A stretch of DNA of 64,000 nucleotides. Source: Nocardia elegans NBRC 108235. GTDB lineage: Bacteria > Actinomycetota > Actinomycetes > Mycobacteriales > Mycobacteriaceae. Under the pieces are notes generated by a model. That model searched no databases. It was not told where the DNA came from and worked only from the letters and a program-made list of their open reading frames with translations. The position numbers and the translations under genes were made by a program. This document shows, piece after piece, positions 43,012-51,375 of this stretch. The stretch lies in assembly GCF_001612845.1 (NCBI RefSeq), contig NZ_BDBF01000035.1, positions 1 through 64,000 on the forward strand, read 5' to 3'. Position 1 is the first letter of the stretch. Each line of letters begins with the position of its first letter.

Positions 43012-43043
43012 CGAGGCGCGCGGAACGACAGGAGGCTGGTTCG

Positions 43044-44510
43044 GTGACATCTCTGTGGCTCGATCGAACGCCCGTCTCGGTCCCGGTGACTCCGGATCCC
43101 GGCGGGAAGTACGACGTTGTGGTCGTCGGCGCCGGGCTCACCGGTCTGGTGACCGCGCTGCTCTTCGCGCGCGCCGGGCGCACGGTCGCGGTCCTCGAGG
43201 GCCGCACGATCGGCGCGGCCGCGACCGGCAACACCACCGGCAAGCTCAGCTTGCTGCAAGGCACCCACCTCTCGGCGATCACCGCGAAGCATTCGACGGC
43301 CACGGTGCGCAAATACGTCGACGCGAATCTGGAGGGCCAGCAATGGCTGCTGCGGTTCTGCGCCGAGAACGATATCGCCACGCAGCGCGCCGACGCGATC
43401 ACCTACGCCGGTACCGAGGGCGGAACCGACTCGGTGCGCAAGGAATTTCGCGCCTGTGAGCGGGCCGGTCTCGACGTCACGTGGTCCGACGACACCGCCC
43501 TGCCGTTCCCCACCTACGGCGCCGTGCGACTGGCGGACCAGGCGCAGTTCGACCCGATGGACGTCCTCGAGGGACTGACCCTGCAGGCCTGCCGGCACGG
43601 TGCGACGATCTTCGAACACACCCGCGTGCACGGCGTCCACGGCGATACGGTGTCGACCGACCGCGGCGATATCCGCGCCGGAACCGTCGTGCTGGCCACG
43701 GGCACACCGATTCTCGATCGCGGCGGGTACTTCGCGCGACTGGAGCCGCACCGCTCCTACGCGGCCGCGTTCCGGGTGCCCGGCGTTTTCCCGCACGACA
43801 TGTACCTGTCCGCCGACCAGCCCACGCGGTCGCTGCGGTACGCCCCGCACGACGGGGAGGATCTGCTGCTCGTCGGCGGCAGCGGGCACGTCGTCGGCCG
43901 CACCCGCTCGGAGAAGGCGCACGTCGCCGACATGTACACCTGGACGCGCGCCCACTTCCCCGACGCCGAGCTGACCCACCGCTGGTCGGCCCAGGACTAT
44001 TCGGCCATCGACGAACTGCCCTACGCCGGACCGCTGCTGCCGGGCAGCGATCACATCCTCGTCGCCAGCGGCTACGCGAAATGGGGAATGACCAATGCGG
44101 TGGCGGCGGGCCTCGCGCTGGCCGGCACCGTGCTCGGCGGCCATCAGCCGTGGGCGCAGGCGTACCGCACCTGGCGCGGCAGCGAAGTGACCGGGCTGGT
44201 GAAGGCCGCGTCGATGAATCTCCAAGTCGCACGGCATCTGACGACCGGCTGGCTGAGCGCGGCCTTCGGCGGTGGCGGCACCCCCGCCGAGGGCGAGGGC
44301 AGGGTGGAGCGCCGCGGAATCCGGCCCGCCGGAGTCTGCACCGTCGACGGCACCACTTCGGCCGTCTCACCGATCTGCCCGCACCTGCACGGCATCCTCA
44401 ACTGGAACGACGCCGAGCGTTCGTGGGATTGTCCGCTGCACGGCTCGCGATTCACCCACGACGGAAAACTGCTGGAGGGACCGGCAACTCACGATCTCGA
44501 ACAGCTGTGA
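43044..44510 (+). CDS. FAD-dependent oxidoreductase with C-terminal Rieske domain
   Basis: A 488-residue fusion. The N-terminal DAO-type domain has VVVVGAGLTGLVTALLFARA and IDELPYAGPLLPGSDHILVA. The C-terminal Rieske domain has ISPICPHLHG-type ligands (here SPICPHLHGIL and WDCPLHGSRFTHDG), giving two Cys and two His for a 2Fe-2S cluster. AGGAGG about 10 nt before the GTG at 43044 supports this start over 43008. The substrate is unknown; similar proteins act on amines or as stress-related reductases. Confidence 0.88.
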   Translation: MTSLWLDRTPVSVPVTPDPGGKYDVVVVGAGLTGLVTALLFARAGRTVAVLEGRTIGAAATGNTTGKLSLLQGTHLSAITAKHSTATVRKYVDANLEGQQWLLRFCAENDIATQRADAITYAGTEGGTDSVRKEFRACERAGLDVTWSDDTALPFPTYGAVRLADQAQFDPMDVLEGLTLQACRHGATIFEHTRVHGVHGDTVSTDRGDIRAGTVVLATGTPILDRGGYFARLEPHRSYAAAFRVPGVFPHDMYLSADQPTRSLRYAPHDGEDLLLVGGSGHVVGRTRSEKAHVADMYTWTRAHFPDAELTHRWSAQDYSAIDELPYAGPLLPGSDHILVASGYAKWGMTNAVAAGLALAGTVLGGHQPWAQAYRTWRGSEVTGLVKAASMNLQVARHLTTGWLSAAFGGGGTPAEGEGRVERRGIRPAGVCTVDGTTSAVSPICPHLHGILNWNDAERSWDCPLHGSRFTHDGKLLEGPATHDLEQL

Positions 44511-44541
44511 CGGTCCGGCCACAACCTCCCCAAGAGCTACA

Positions 44542-46437
44542 CTAGGGCGTCACGATGGCGAAGTCGGGGTCGGGCGCGTCGAGATATCCGACCAGTTCGA
44601 TCAGCTTCGACACGTCGCCCTCGACGGTGACCGCGCCGTCGGCGATCAGCTGCCGCATATCCTTCGCACCGAGCAGGGCCGCGTGCAGATCGGCGTCGGA
44701 CAGGGTGAATGTGGCGTCCGGGGCGGGCATGTCCGTGCTCGCGTCGAAGTGGACGAGGACGCCGTTGCGCAGCTGGGTGCGGTGCACGAGATTCCGGTCG
44801 GAGACGTTCCAGTCGATGGTGATGGCGGCCGACCAGGCCTTGGGACCGTCGATCCGCAGCGCGATGGCGTCGAAAAGCTGTTCCACCGTGAGCGCGGCCG
44901 CGATGTCGGGTGCGTCCGAGGCGGTCGGTGTACCGACCGATCCGTGGCGCAACTCGTAGGCGCCCATCAGGAAGAAGTTGCGCCAGGTACCGTTCTCCGC
45001 GCCGTAGCCGAGTTGTTCGAACGTATCGGCCTGCAGCTCCCGCGCCTCGCGGTTGTCCGGGTCGGCGAAGATCACGTAGTTCAGAACCTGTGCGACCCAA
45101 CGGAAGTCGCCGACGGCGAACGAGTCGCGCGCCTTCTTCAGCACCTGCTCGGCACCGCCCATATAGGCGACGTGCCGCTTCGCCGATTCGGTCGGCGGAT
45201 GCTCCCATAGGGTGGCCGGATTACCCTCGAACCATCCCATGTAGCGCTGGTATACCGCCTTCACGTTGTGGCTGACCGAACCGTAGTATCCGCGCGCATG
45301 CCAGGCCGCGGCGACGGCCGGGGGCAATTCGAGGGTTTCGGCGATTTCGATACCGATGGCGCCCTTGTTCAGTGCGCGCAATGTCTGGTCGTGCAGATAT
45401 CCGTACAGATCGCGTTGCAGCGCAAGGAATTCCGTGAGGTTCTCGGTGCCCCAGGTCGGCCAGTGGTGCGAGGCGAACAGCACATCCGCCCGCGCGGCAT
45501 ACCGATTGATCGACTCGGTCAGATATTTCGACCACACATGCGGATCGCGCACCAGGGCTCCGCGCAACGTCAGCAGATTGTGCAAGGTGTGCGTCGCGTT
45601 CTCCGCCATACACAGTGCACGCCGGTCGGGAAAATAGAAATTCATCTCCGACGGCGCCTCGGTGCCCGGAGTCATCTGGAACTCGATGCGCACGCCGTCG
45701 ACGACCTCGGACTGCCCGGTGTGGGTGATGTCGATCGTGGGTGTGATCAGGGTCGGGGTTCCGGTCGAGGTCGTCGGCCCCAAACCGGCGCCGACCGCGC
45801 CCTTCGGGCCGCGTCCCAGGGCCGCGCCGTACATATAGGCGGCGCGCCGGCCCATGGCGGTGCCGGCGTAGACGTTCTCCTCGACCGCATGTTCCACGAA
45901 TCCCGCCGGCGCCAGAATCGGGCAGCGGCCCGCCGCGACATCCTCCGCCGTGGTCACGCCTTTGACGCCGCCGAAGTGATCGATATGCGAATGCGAATAG
46001 ATCACCCCCGTCACCGGCCGGTCACCACGATGAGTGCGATAGAGCGCGAGTCCCGCGGCGGCGGTTTCCAGCGAGATCAGCGGATCGATCACGATGACAC
46101 CGGTATCGCCCTCGACCACGGTCATATTCGACAGATCGAGCCCGCGAATCTGATAGATCCCCTCGGTCACCTCGAACAAACCCTGAATGGCGCACAATTT
46201 CGACTGTCGCCACAGGCTGGGATGCACCGTGGGCGGGCATTCCGCGTCGAGGAAGGAGTATCCGTCGCTGTCCCACACCACATCGCCCGCCGCATTCTCG
46301 ACCACTCCGGGTTCCAGCGCCGCGATGAACCCGCGTCGCGCGTCCGCGAAATCCTGATCGTCCCCGAAGGGCAGCGCCCGGGTCGCCTCCTCGTTCTGTG
46401 TCCGCACACTGCCGGAAACGTCGCCCTGGCCGCTCAT
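44542..46437 (-). CDS. Alkyl sulfatase (SdsA1-like metallo-beta-lactamase fold)
   Basis: A 631-residue linear alkyl sulfatase. GVIYSHSHIDHFGGVKGV is the HxHxDH zinc motif, ASHHWPTWGTEN and EMNFYFPDRRALCMAENATH hold further ligands, GYYGSVSHNVKAVYQRYMGW is the dimerisation/substrate block, and the last 130 residues are an SCP2-like domain (AALTVEQLFDAIALRIDGPK). It hydrolyses sulfate esters such as dodecyl sulfate. No signal peptide is visible. The ATG at 46437 is chosen because sequence upstream is repeat-rich and not family-like. Confidence 0.92.
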   Translation of the reverse strand: MSGQGDVSGSVRTQNEEATRALPFGDDQDFADARRGFIAALEPGVVENAAGDVVWDSDGYSFLDAECPPTVHPSLWRQSKLCAIQGLFEVTEGIYQIRGLDLSNMTVVEGDTGVIVIDPLISLETAAAGLALYRTHRGDRPVTGVIYSHSHIDHFGGVKGVTTAEDVAAGRCPILAPAGFVEHAVEENVYAGTAMGRRAAYMYGAALGRGPKGAVGAGLGPTTSTGTPTLITPTIDITHTGQSEVVDGVRIEFQMTPGTEAPSEMNFYFPDRRALCMAENATHTLHNLLTLRGALVRDPHVWSKYLTESINRYAARADVLFASHHWPTWGTENLTEFLALQRDLYGYLHDQTLRALNKGAIGIEIAETLELPPAVAAAWHARGYYGSVSHNVKAVYQRYMGWFEGNPATLWEHPPTESAKRHVAYMGGAEQVLKKARDSFAVGDFRWVAQVLNYVIFADPDNREARELQADTFEQLGYGAENGTWRNFFLMGAYELRHGSVGTPTASDAPDIAAALTVEQLFDAIALRIDGPKAWSAAITIDWNVSDRNLVHRTQLRNGVLVHFDASTDMPAPDATFTLSDADLHAALLGAKDMRQLIADGAVTVEGDVSKLIELVGYLDAPDPDFAIVTP

Positions 46438-46515
46438 GGCACGCACCCCAATCTGCACGAAGGCTGTGGTTGTGTCGACTCGTCTGCGACCCTCCCAGCG
46501 GCGTCGAGAAATCAC

Positions 46516-46602
46516 CTCACCCGAGACGGGTGAGCATGACTGCCGCGGCCGCATCGCCCGATGCACGCACCGGTCCGAGCGGAGATCACCTCCTACGGGT
46601 GA
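46516..46602. promoter_or_regulatory. CTCACCCG-AGA-CGGGTGAG dyad and related half-sites
   Basis: A perfect 8-bp inverted repeat with a 3-nt spacer occupies 46516-46534. A second weaker one (TCACC 46586-46590, GGTGA 46598-46602) lies 70 nt away. Both are between the divergent alkyl sulfatase and LapA-like genes. The 13-mer TCACCTCACCCGA at 46512-46524 recurs at 47812-47824 upstream of another membrane protein gene. Confidence 0.55.
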
Positions 46603-46696
46603 AGCCCGCACGCCTCGCACCCGAGATCATCGGCTCGACGGCATGCGGCGCTGCCGCCTCGGCAATCGTGTCACCGACGAGTACCAGGAGGACGCT

Positions 46697-46921
46697 ATGG
46701 ATAGGACCGCCAAACCTTCCCTGCTGTCACGCATTTCGGCGCGCCAATGGGTGGCGATCGTGCTGGCGGTGCTGGCCGTCATCTTCGTCGTGCAGAACCA
46801 TCATCGCGTCGACATCAACATCCTCACCGTCACCATCAGCTCGCCGATGTGGCTGGTTCTGCTGATCATGTTCCTCGTCGGCTGGATCGTGGGCCTGCTC
46901 ACCCGGCGCAGCCGGCGCTGA
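46697..46921 (+). CDS. LapA-domain (DUF1049) small membrane protein
   Basis: A 74-residue protein with two membrane helices (WVAIVLAVLAVIFVVQNHHR and MWLVLLIMFLVGWIVGLLTR) separated by a short hydrophilic hairpin VDINILTVTISS, the LapA/DUF1049 pattern. AGGAGG precedes the ATG. Such proteins join lipopolysaccharide assembly in Gram-negatives; in actinobacteria their role is unknown. It overlaps the convergent GAP-family remnant by 23 nt. Confidence 0.85.
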   Translation: MDRTAKPSLLSRISARQWVAIVLAVLAVIFVVQNHHRVDINILTVTISSPMWLVLLIMFLVGWIVGLLTRRSRR

Positions 46922-47327
46922 CCGGTCGGAGTCCGCCGATTCCCTTTCCCGGGACGACGGCACCCATCACCGCCAGCACACTGGCCGCCGCGATCACGGT
47001 GAACACCACCACCGCGATCACCTGCCGGCCACCGCCGATCCCACTCGTGCCGATGGCCACCCCGGCCGAGATCACGATGCCCAGCACGATCTTGATCCAC
47101 GCGGTCACCGTCGACGGATGCTCGTCCTCCGTATCCGACATCGTTCCCGACAACAACACGAAGATCGTGGTGACGACGACGATCCCGAGGAGCCAGCCGA
47201 TCGCGAAGCCGGTCCCGGCCCGCGCGGCATTGGCCGAGAGAACGATCAGGATGGCGGCCACGATCGGGATCGGCGAGAGAGCGACACCGACTGCCAGGGG
47301 CAGCAGATCGCCGATGACAGCGCCCAT
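46899..47327 (-). pseudogene. GAP family membrane protein with two internal deletions
   Basis: The intact N-terminus MGAVIGDLLPLAVGVALSPI and VTAWIKIVLG match GAP/Sap (sulfolipid-addressing) proteins of about 220-250 residues. Immediately after WIKIVLG the frame jumps to ISAGVAIGTSG, which normally follows a PKN-containing helix. After VVVFTVIAAASVLA it jumps again to a terminal VPGKGIGGL-like end. The product is 142 residues and lacks several helices. Both junctions keep the frame. Loss of the original stop makes it run into the lapA-like gene end. Confidence 0.6.
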
Positions 47328-47334
47328 CTGCGCA

Positions 47335-47757
47335 TCACATCTGCGGGCGCCAGGTGGCGACGGCCCAGATGACCACGATGTCGAGGGCGATCACGATCAG
47401 CGACCACCACGGATACCAGGGCAACCACAGGAAATTCGCGATGATCGACAGGGCCGCGATGCCGATCGCCGCACCGCGGCCCCACGCGGTTCCGGTCATC
47501 AGGCCCAGCGCACACACCACGAGCACGATCCCGAGTCCGATGTGGACCCAGCCCCATGTGGTGAGGTCGACCTTGTAGACGTAATCGGGCCCGGCCGCGA
47601 ACAGGGTGTCGTCGGCCACGGCCGAAATCCCTTGCAGGATAGACAGAATGCCGACCGTGACGAGCAGGACCGCGGCGCCGATCGAGGTCCCGGCGGCGAA
47701 GCCCTGCCGCACGGGGTGGCTGTGGGCCGGCGCCCGGTGCTGCGACGAGGTTGTCAT
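47335..47757 (-). CDS. DUF7144 family membrane protein
   Basis: A 140-residue four-helix protein. FAAGTSIGAAVLLVTVGILS, then DDTLFAAGPDYVYKVDLTTW, GWVHIGLGIVLVVCALGLM and FLWLPWYPWWSLIVIALDIV are the family pattern. It is common in actinobacteria and often stress-linked, with unknown function. AAGGAG precedes the ATG. It ends 8 nt before the GAP remnant start, so it is probably the first gene of that old operon. Confidence 0.85.
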   Translation of the reverse strand: MTTSSQHRAPAHSHPVRQGFAAGTSIGAAVLLVTVGILSILQGISAVADDTLFAAGPDYVYKVDLTTWGWVHIGLGIVLVVCALGLMTGTAWGRGAAIGIAALSIIANFLWLPWYPWWSLIVIALDIVVIWAVATWRPQM

Positions 47758-47811
47758 CTCCGACTCCTTCCGAGCAGGGTTGCCGATGACTGTCGCGCAG
47801 GTGAACCCGGC

Positions 47812-47834
47812 TCACCTCACCCGAATCGGATGAA
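47812..47834. promoter_or_regulatory. Second TCACCTCACCCGA element
   Basis: TCACCTCACCCGA at 47812-47824 is identical to 46512-46524. It continues ATCGGATGA, giving an imperfect TCACCCG-AAT-CGGATGA dyad. It lies 55-75 nt upstream of the DUF7144 gene start. Shared spacing and symmetry suggest one regulator for both loci. Confidence 0.45.
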
Positions 47835-47841
47835 GTGCGAG

Positions 47842-48453
47842 CTACTTCCCGGTGGCGACCGCGCCACCGTCGTTCTTGTGCCGACCGGCGAGATGGTCGA
47901 TACCGAGTTTCTCGGCGAACAGATGGCGCTGCACGATCCAGCCCGCCGCCGAGAGCGCGATCCAGGCCAGCGCCGAGAAGATCTGCTCCCAGGTGGAAGC
48001 CGGCGCCCGCAGGAACGACAAATGATCGTTCGTGCGGCCGATCCCGCTCAGCACCATGCTCGCGCCGCCGATCGAGGTCAGCCACAGCAGTGCCCGGGCC
48101 CGGAATCGGTCGGCGAGGAAACCGCCGGCCACACCGACCGCCAGGATCACGATCATGCTCAGCGCCCAGTTCTTGTCTCCCGGTTGCAGCACCGACGCCA
48201 ATTTGGCGCCGACCATCGCGCCGGTCAGCCCGCCGATGACATACGACGCGAAACGGAAGATCAGCGAGGTCACCACCCACGAGGAGAGCGCGCCGATCGC
48301 TCCGAACAGCAGCAACCACAGGAACGACGGATTGAACAGATCCGCGACCAGCCACCCGATGCCGAATCCGATCGCCAGGATCCCCAGGTGTACCGATCTG
48401 ATGCCGTAGAAGCAGAGCAGAGCCCCGACGAGCGCAACCACGATGCCGTTCAT
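47842..48453 (-). CDS. DUF4203/TMEM198-like membrane protein
   Basis: A 203-residue polytopic protein with about six to seven helices. IVVALVGALLCFYGIRSVHL and FGIGWLVADLFNP are followed by ASYVIGGLTGAMVGAKLASV, a Gly-rich pattern seen in DUF4203/TMEM198-like proteins. The C-terminal RHLFAEKLGIDHLAGRHKN is soluble. AAAGGGG precedes the ATG. The transported substrate, if any, is unknown. Confidence 0.72.
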   Translation of the reverse strand: MNGIVVALVGALLCFYGIRSVHLGILAIGFGIGWLVADLFNPSFLWLLLFGAIGALSSWVVTSLIFRFASYVIGGLTGAMVGAKLASVLQPGDKNWALSMIVILAVGVAGGFLADRFRARALLWLTSIGGASMVLSGIGRTNDHLSFLRAPASTWEQIFSALAWIALSAAGWIVQRHLFAEKLGIDHLAGRHKNDGGAVATGK

Positions 48454-48587
48454 CACGACCCCTTTCGACCGTGAACCGCGTGCGCGACGGTGCCGCAGCT
48501 TCACAGTAACCGCCCAGTTACCGGCGAGCACGGGGAATGTACGAGCGAATTCCGGCACCCGCGGGCCCGCTGCCGGGCCTCGTGCCG

Positions 48588-50264
48588 CTACAGCATGCGC
48601 TCCCGGCCGTAGGTCGCGAATTCGGCCTCCCACGCCTGCTTGTCCGCCGGCGTCATGCGGTCGTACGCGGGTTCGCCGCGGCCGATCCAGCGATAGACGG
48701 CATCGTCGGTGCGCCACGCCTGCTCCTGCAGTCGGCGCTTGAGAACCTTGTTGGACCCGGTGACCGGCAAATTCGCCGACACCCGAAGCAGTCGCGGGGT
48801 ACCCTTCGTGCCGAGATCCCTTTGCGCGGTGAGGAATTCGGCGAATTCGCGCACATCGAACGAATCCGGGTCGGCGACCTCCACTGCGGCCATGACCTGG
48901 TCACCGGATCGCGGGTCGGGGACGCCGAACACGGCGGCGGCGACGATCGCGGGATGGCGGCGCAGGACCTGTTCGATCATCAGGGCAGAGGTGTTCTCAC
49001 CGTCGACGCGAATCCAATCACCCTTGCGGCCCGCGAAATACAGGAATCCCTCGGAATCGATGTAGCCGAGATCTCCGGTCCAGTACCAGCCGTTGCGAAT
49101 GCGTTCGGCATCGGCGGCGTCGTTCTTGTAATAGCCCTCGAAGGCCAACGCGCCGGCTTTGTCGATCATCTCGCCGATCGCCTCGTCGGGATTGCGGACC
49201 CGGCCGTATTCGTCGAGTTCCGCACGCACACATTCGCGCAGCGTATCCGGATTCACCACCGCGACACCGGCATGCGCGGGACGGCCGAGGGCGGCGGGCG
49301 GGGCATTCGGATCCAGTGCCGCCAAAGTCGCGCCCTCACTGGAACCGTAGCCCTCGAACAATTCGGCGCCGAACCTGCGCCGGAATTCGGCCTGATCGGC
49401 CACCGACGCCTCGGTGCCGAAACCGCGCACCAGACTGTTGTCGCCGTCCTGCGGTGTTTCGGGTGAGACAAGCAGATATCCGAGCGCCTTGCCCACATAG
49501 GTGAAGAAGGTCGCGCCGAAATATCGAACATCCGGAAGGAATTGGGAGGCAGAGAATTTCGGTGTGAGACATACCGTCGCGCCGACCGTCAGCGCGGGCG
49601 CCCACAACGCCATGATGGCATTGCCGTGAAACAGCGGCATACAGCAGTAGTCGACATCGTCGCGCACATGACCGAATTTGTCCCGCGCCGCGTACGCGAT
49701 CATGGCCAGGCGGCGCTGACTGCATTTCACCGCTTTCGAGGTTCCGGTGGTGCCGGAGGTGAACAGCAGCAGCATCAGCGCGTCCGGACCGCCCGCGGCC
49801 GCCGGTTCGACGCGATGGGCGTCGACGAGCGCGGCATAACCGGGGTCGTCGACCAGCAGATACCGGTCGCCGGGAAGGTCGAGATCCAGTTCGCGCAGTC
49901 GCGCCATCCCGGCCGCGTCGGTGACGATCAGCTGGCAATCGACGTATCGGATATCCGAGGCCAGCTGAGCGTCTCCGCGGGTGGGATTCAGGCCGGCGAC
50001 CGTGGCGCCCGCCAAGGCCGCCGCACCCAGCCAGAACACGAAGTCGGGAACATTGTCCAGCAGGACCCCGATATGGAAGGGCCCGTCGCGGCGCAGTGAG
50101 CGCGCCAGCTCCGCTCGGGCGGCCGATTCCCGGACCACCGCGTCCCAGGTCCAATCCCGATCGCGGGTGCGCAGTCCGAGCCGCTCGTCTCCGAGCCGGT
50201 CGAGCAGCATGGTCGCGATATCCGTGCGGCGCACGGCCGCGGTCGCATGGGAGAGTTCAGTCAT
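48588..50264 (-). CDS. Acyl-CoA synthetase (FadD family)
   Basis: A 558-residue ANL-superfamily ligase. LLLFTSGTTGTSKAVKCSQR is the P-loop block, FEGYGSSEGATLAAL the A5 motif, YWTGDLGYIDSEGFLYF the A7 motif with GRKGDWIRVDGEN, and SNKVLKRRLQEQAW contains the A10 Lys. It activates a fatty or branched acid to acyl-CoA through an acyl-adenylate. ATG 50264 is preferred (GGAAGGCG upstream); ATG 50282 adds six residues. The broken PucR locus is directly upstream. Confidence 0.92.
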   Translation of the reverse strand: MTELSHATAAVRRTDIATMLLDRLGDERLGLRTRDRDWTWDAVVRESAARAELARSLRRDGPFHIGVLLDNVPDFVFWLGAAALAGATVAGLNPTRGDAQLASDIRYVDCQLIVTDAAGMARLRELDLDLPGDRYLLVDDPGYAALVDAHRVEPAAAGGPDALMLLLFTSGTTGTSKAVKCSQRRLAMIAYAARDKFGHVRDDVDYCCMPLFHGNAIMALWAPALTVGATVCLTPKFSASQFLPDVRYFGATFFTYVGKALGYLLVSPETPQDGDNSLVRGFGTEASVADQAEFRRRFGAELFEGYGSSEGATLAALDPNAPPAALGRPAHAGVAVVNPDTLRECVRAELDEYGRVRNPDEAIGEMIDKAGALAFEGYYKNDAADAERIRNGWYWTGDLGYIDSEGFLYFAGRKGDWIRVDGENTSALMIEQVLRRHPAIVAAAVFGVPDPRSGDQVMAAVEVADPDSFDVREFAEFLTAQRDLGTKGTPRLLRVSANLPVTGSNKVLKRRLQEQAWRTDDAVYRWIGRGEPAYDRMTPADKQAWEAEFATYGRERML

Positions 50265-50300
50265 TTCCGTATCGCCTTCCATCAGCCGAGTCTGGCCATT

Positions 50301-50886
50301 TCACGCCTTCGAGTGCACGAGTTCGATGTATTCGCCCGGCAATTCGCCGAAACTCGGTGTGCGGATCTCGACCGGACCCGAGTGATACGAGTCTTCACCG
50401 ACGATCCGTCCTTCCGCGTCGACGGGCCACAGCGGTAGCTGCCGGAAGACGACCAGATAGTCGGCCGCGGTGTCGTCGACACAACACCACCTCCAGCAGC
50501 GCGGGATCGTCCAGACCCGTCGGCCCCGCCACCGAACCCCGCACCGCCACCACCCGCAGACAGTGCCGCAGCCGATCCACCAGGACCGCGTCGAGGGCGT
50601 GCGCGGCGCCGGCCCGCTCCAGCCACACCGCCGGCTCGCCGATCACCTCCGGCGGCGACATCACCGCCGGCAGCGGACGCCCCGCCGCGTCGTAGCGAAT
50701 CGTGGTGCCGGACGGCCACCTCGCCCCCGCCGGACATTCGGCCAGTAACGCCGCGGCGCGGACCACCGCATCCGCGTTGGCGTCGGATTCGTCGAAACCG
50801 TCGAAGTATCGGATCAGCCGCAGCACGGCGTCCGGGTCCGCACCGAGTTCGCGCAGTCTCGGCGCCTCGGCACCCGGCTCGTCCAT
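50301..50886 (-). pseudogene. PucR-type regulator head joined to an unrelated tail
   Basis: From an ATG at 50886 with GGAGG, 135 residues match the N-terminal half of PucR/CdaR regulators (VVRAAALLAECPAGARWPSG, then PAVWLERAGAAHALDAVLVD). Around 50480 the coding frame shifts and a different protein end follows: LVVFRQLPLWPVDAEGRIVG, then EDSYHSGPVEIRTPSFGELP, ending at TGA 50301. The C-terminal HTH_30 DNA-binding domain of PucR is absent. This looks like a deletion that removed the 3' half of one gene and the 5' part of the next. I do not recognise the tail family. Confidence 0.6.
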
Positions 50887-50981
50887 TCGCCCACCTCCAC
50901 TCCGGCGAGTCCTCCGCTCAGAATGGCAAGAGTGTGGCGGCTCGCCGGGTCCTTCCGGCGAATCCTCCCGCTGGGTGGGCC

Positions 50982-51152
50982 TCAGGCGATGGCGCCGTTG
51001 GCGAAGAGGACCTGACCGTTGATCCAGCGACCGGGGCCCGCGAGGAAGGCGACCGCTTCGGCGATGTCCTCGGGGGTGCCGAGTCGTTCCAGCGGAGACT
51101 GCGCGGCGAGGCGGTCGACGGCCGAAAACCCGTCCGCGAGGAACGAATACAC
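50982..51152 (-). pseudogene. SDR C-terminal stub
   Basis: A 56-codon frame ends with SPLERLGTPEDIAEAVAFLA and GRWINGQVLFANGAIA, the unmistakable C-terminus of a classical FabG-like SDR. Cofactor and catalytic parts (about 190 residues) are missing. A GTG at 51152 opens the frame but has no convincing RBS. The following 220 nt up to 51375 hold no gene I can support. Confidence 0.7.
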
Positions 51153-51375
51153 TCACCACGTCCGTGAGCCGATCGATCGACGGGAGTGCCGTGCCGTTCC
51201 CCCTGCCCGAGCCGTACGCGCATGGGACGCCCCCAGTCGGAGACGAGCACGACAATCTTCGGCGGACGACGGCCGAACGGCCTTACCCCTCCGTGTCGTG
51301 CCTGCGGCATGCGCCGACGACGAATGAGGCCGCGCGACGGGCGATCGTCGGGTCCGGGGTACGGAGGTCGGGCGC

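Noticed and set aside
51153..51375. Short frames between the SDR stub and the EEP gene
   Set aside because: No RBS and no family-like sequence. A few protein-like words are not enough to call a gene or remnant.
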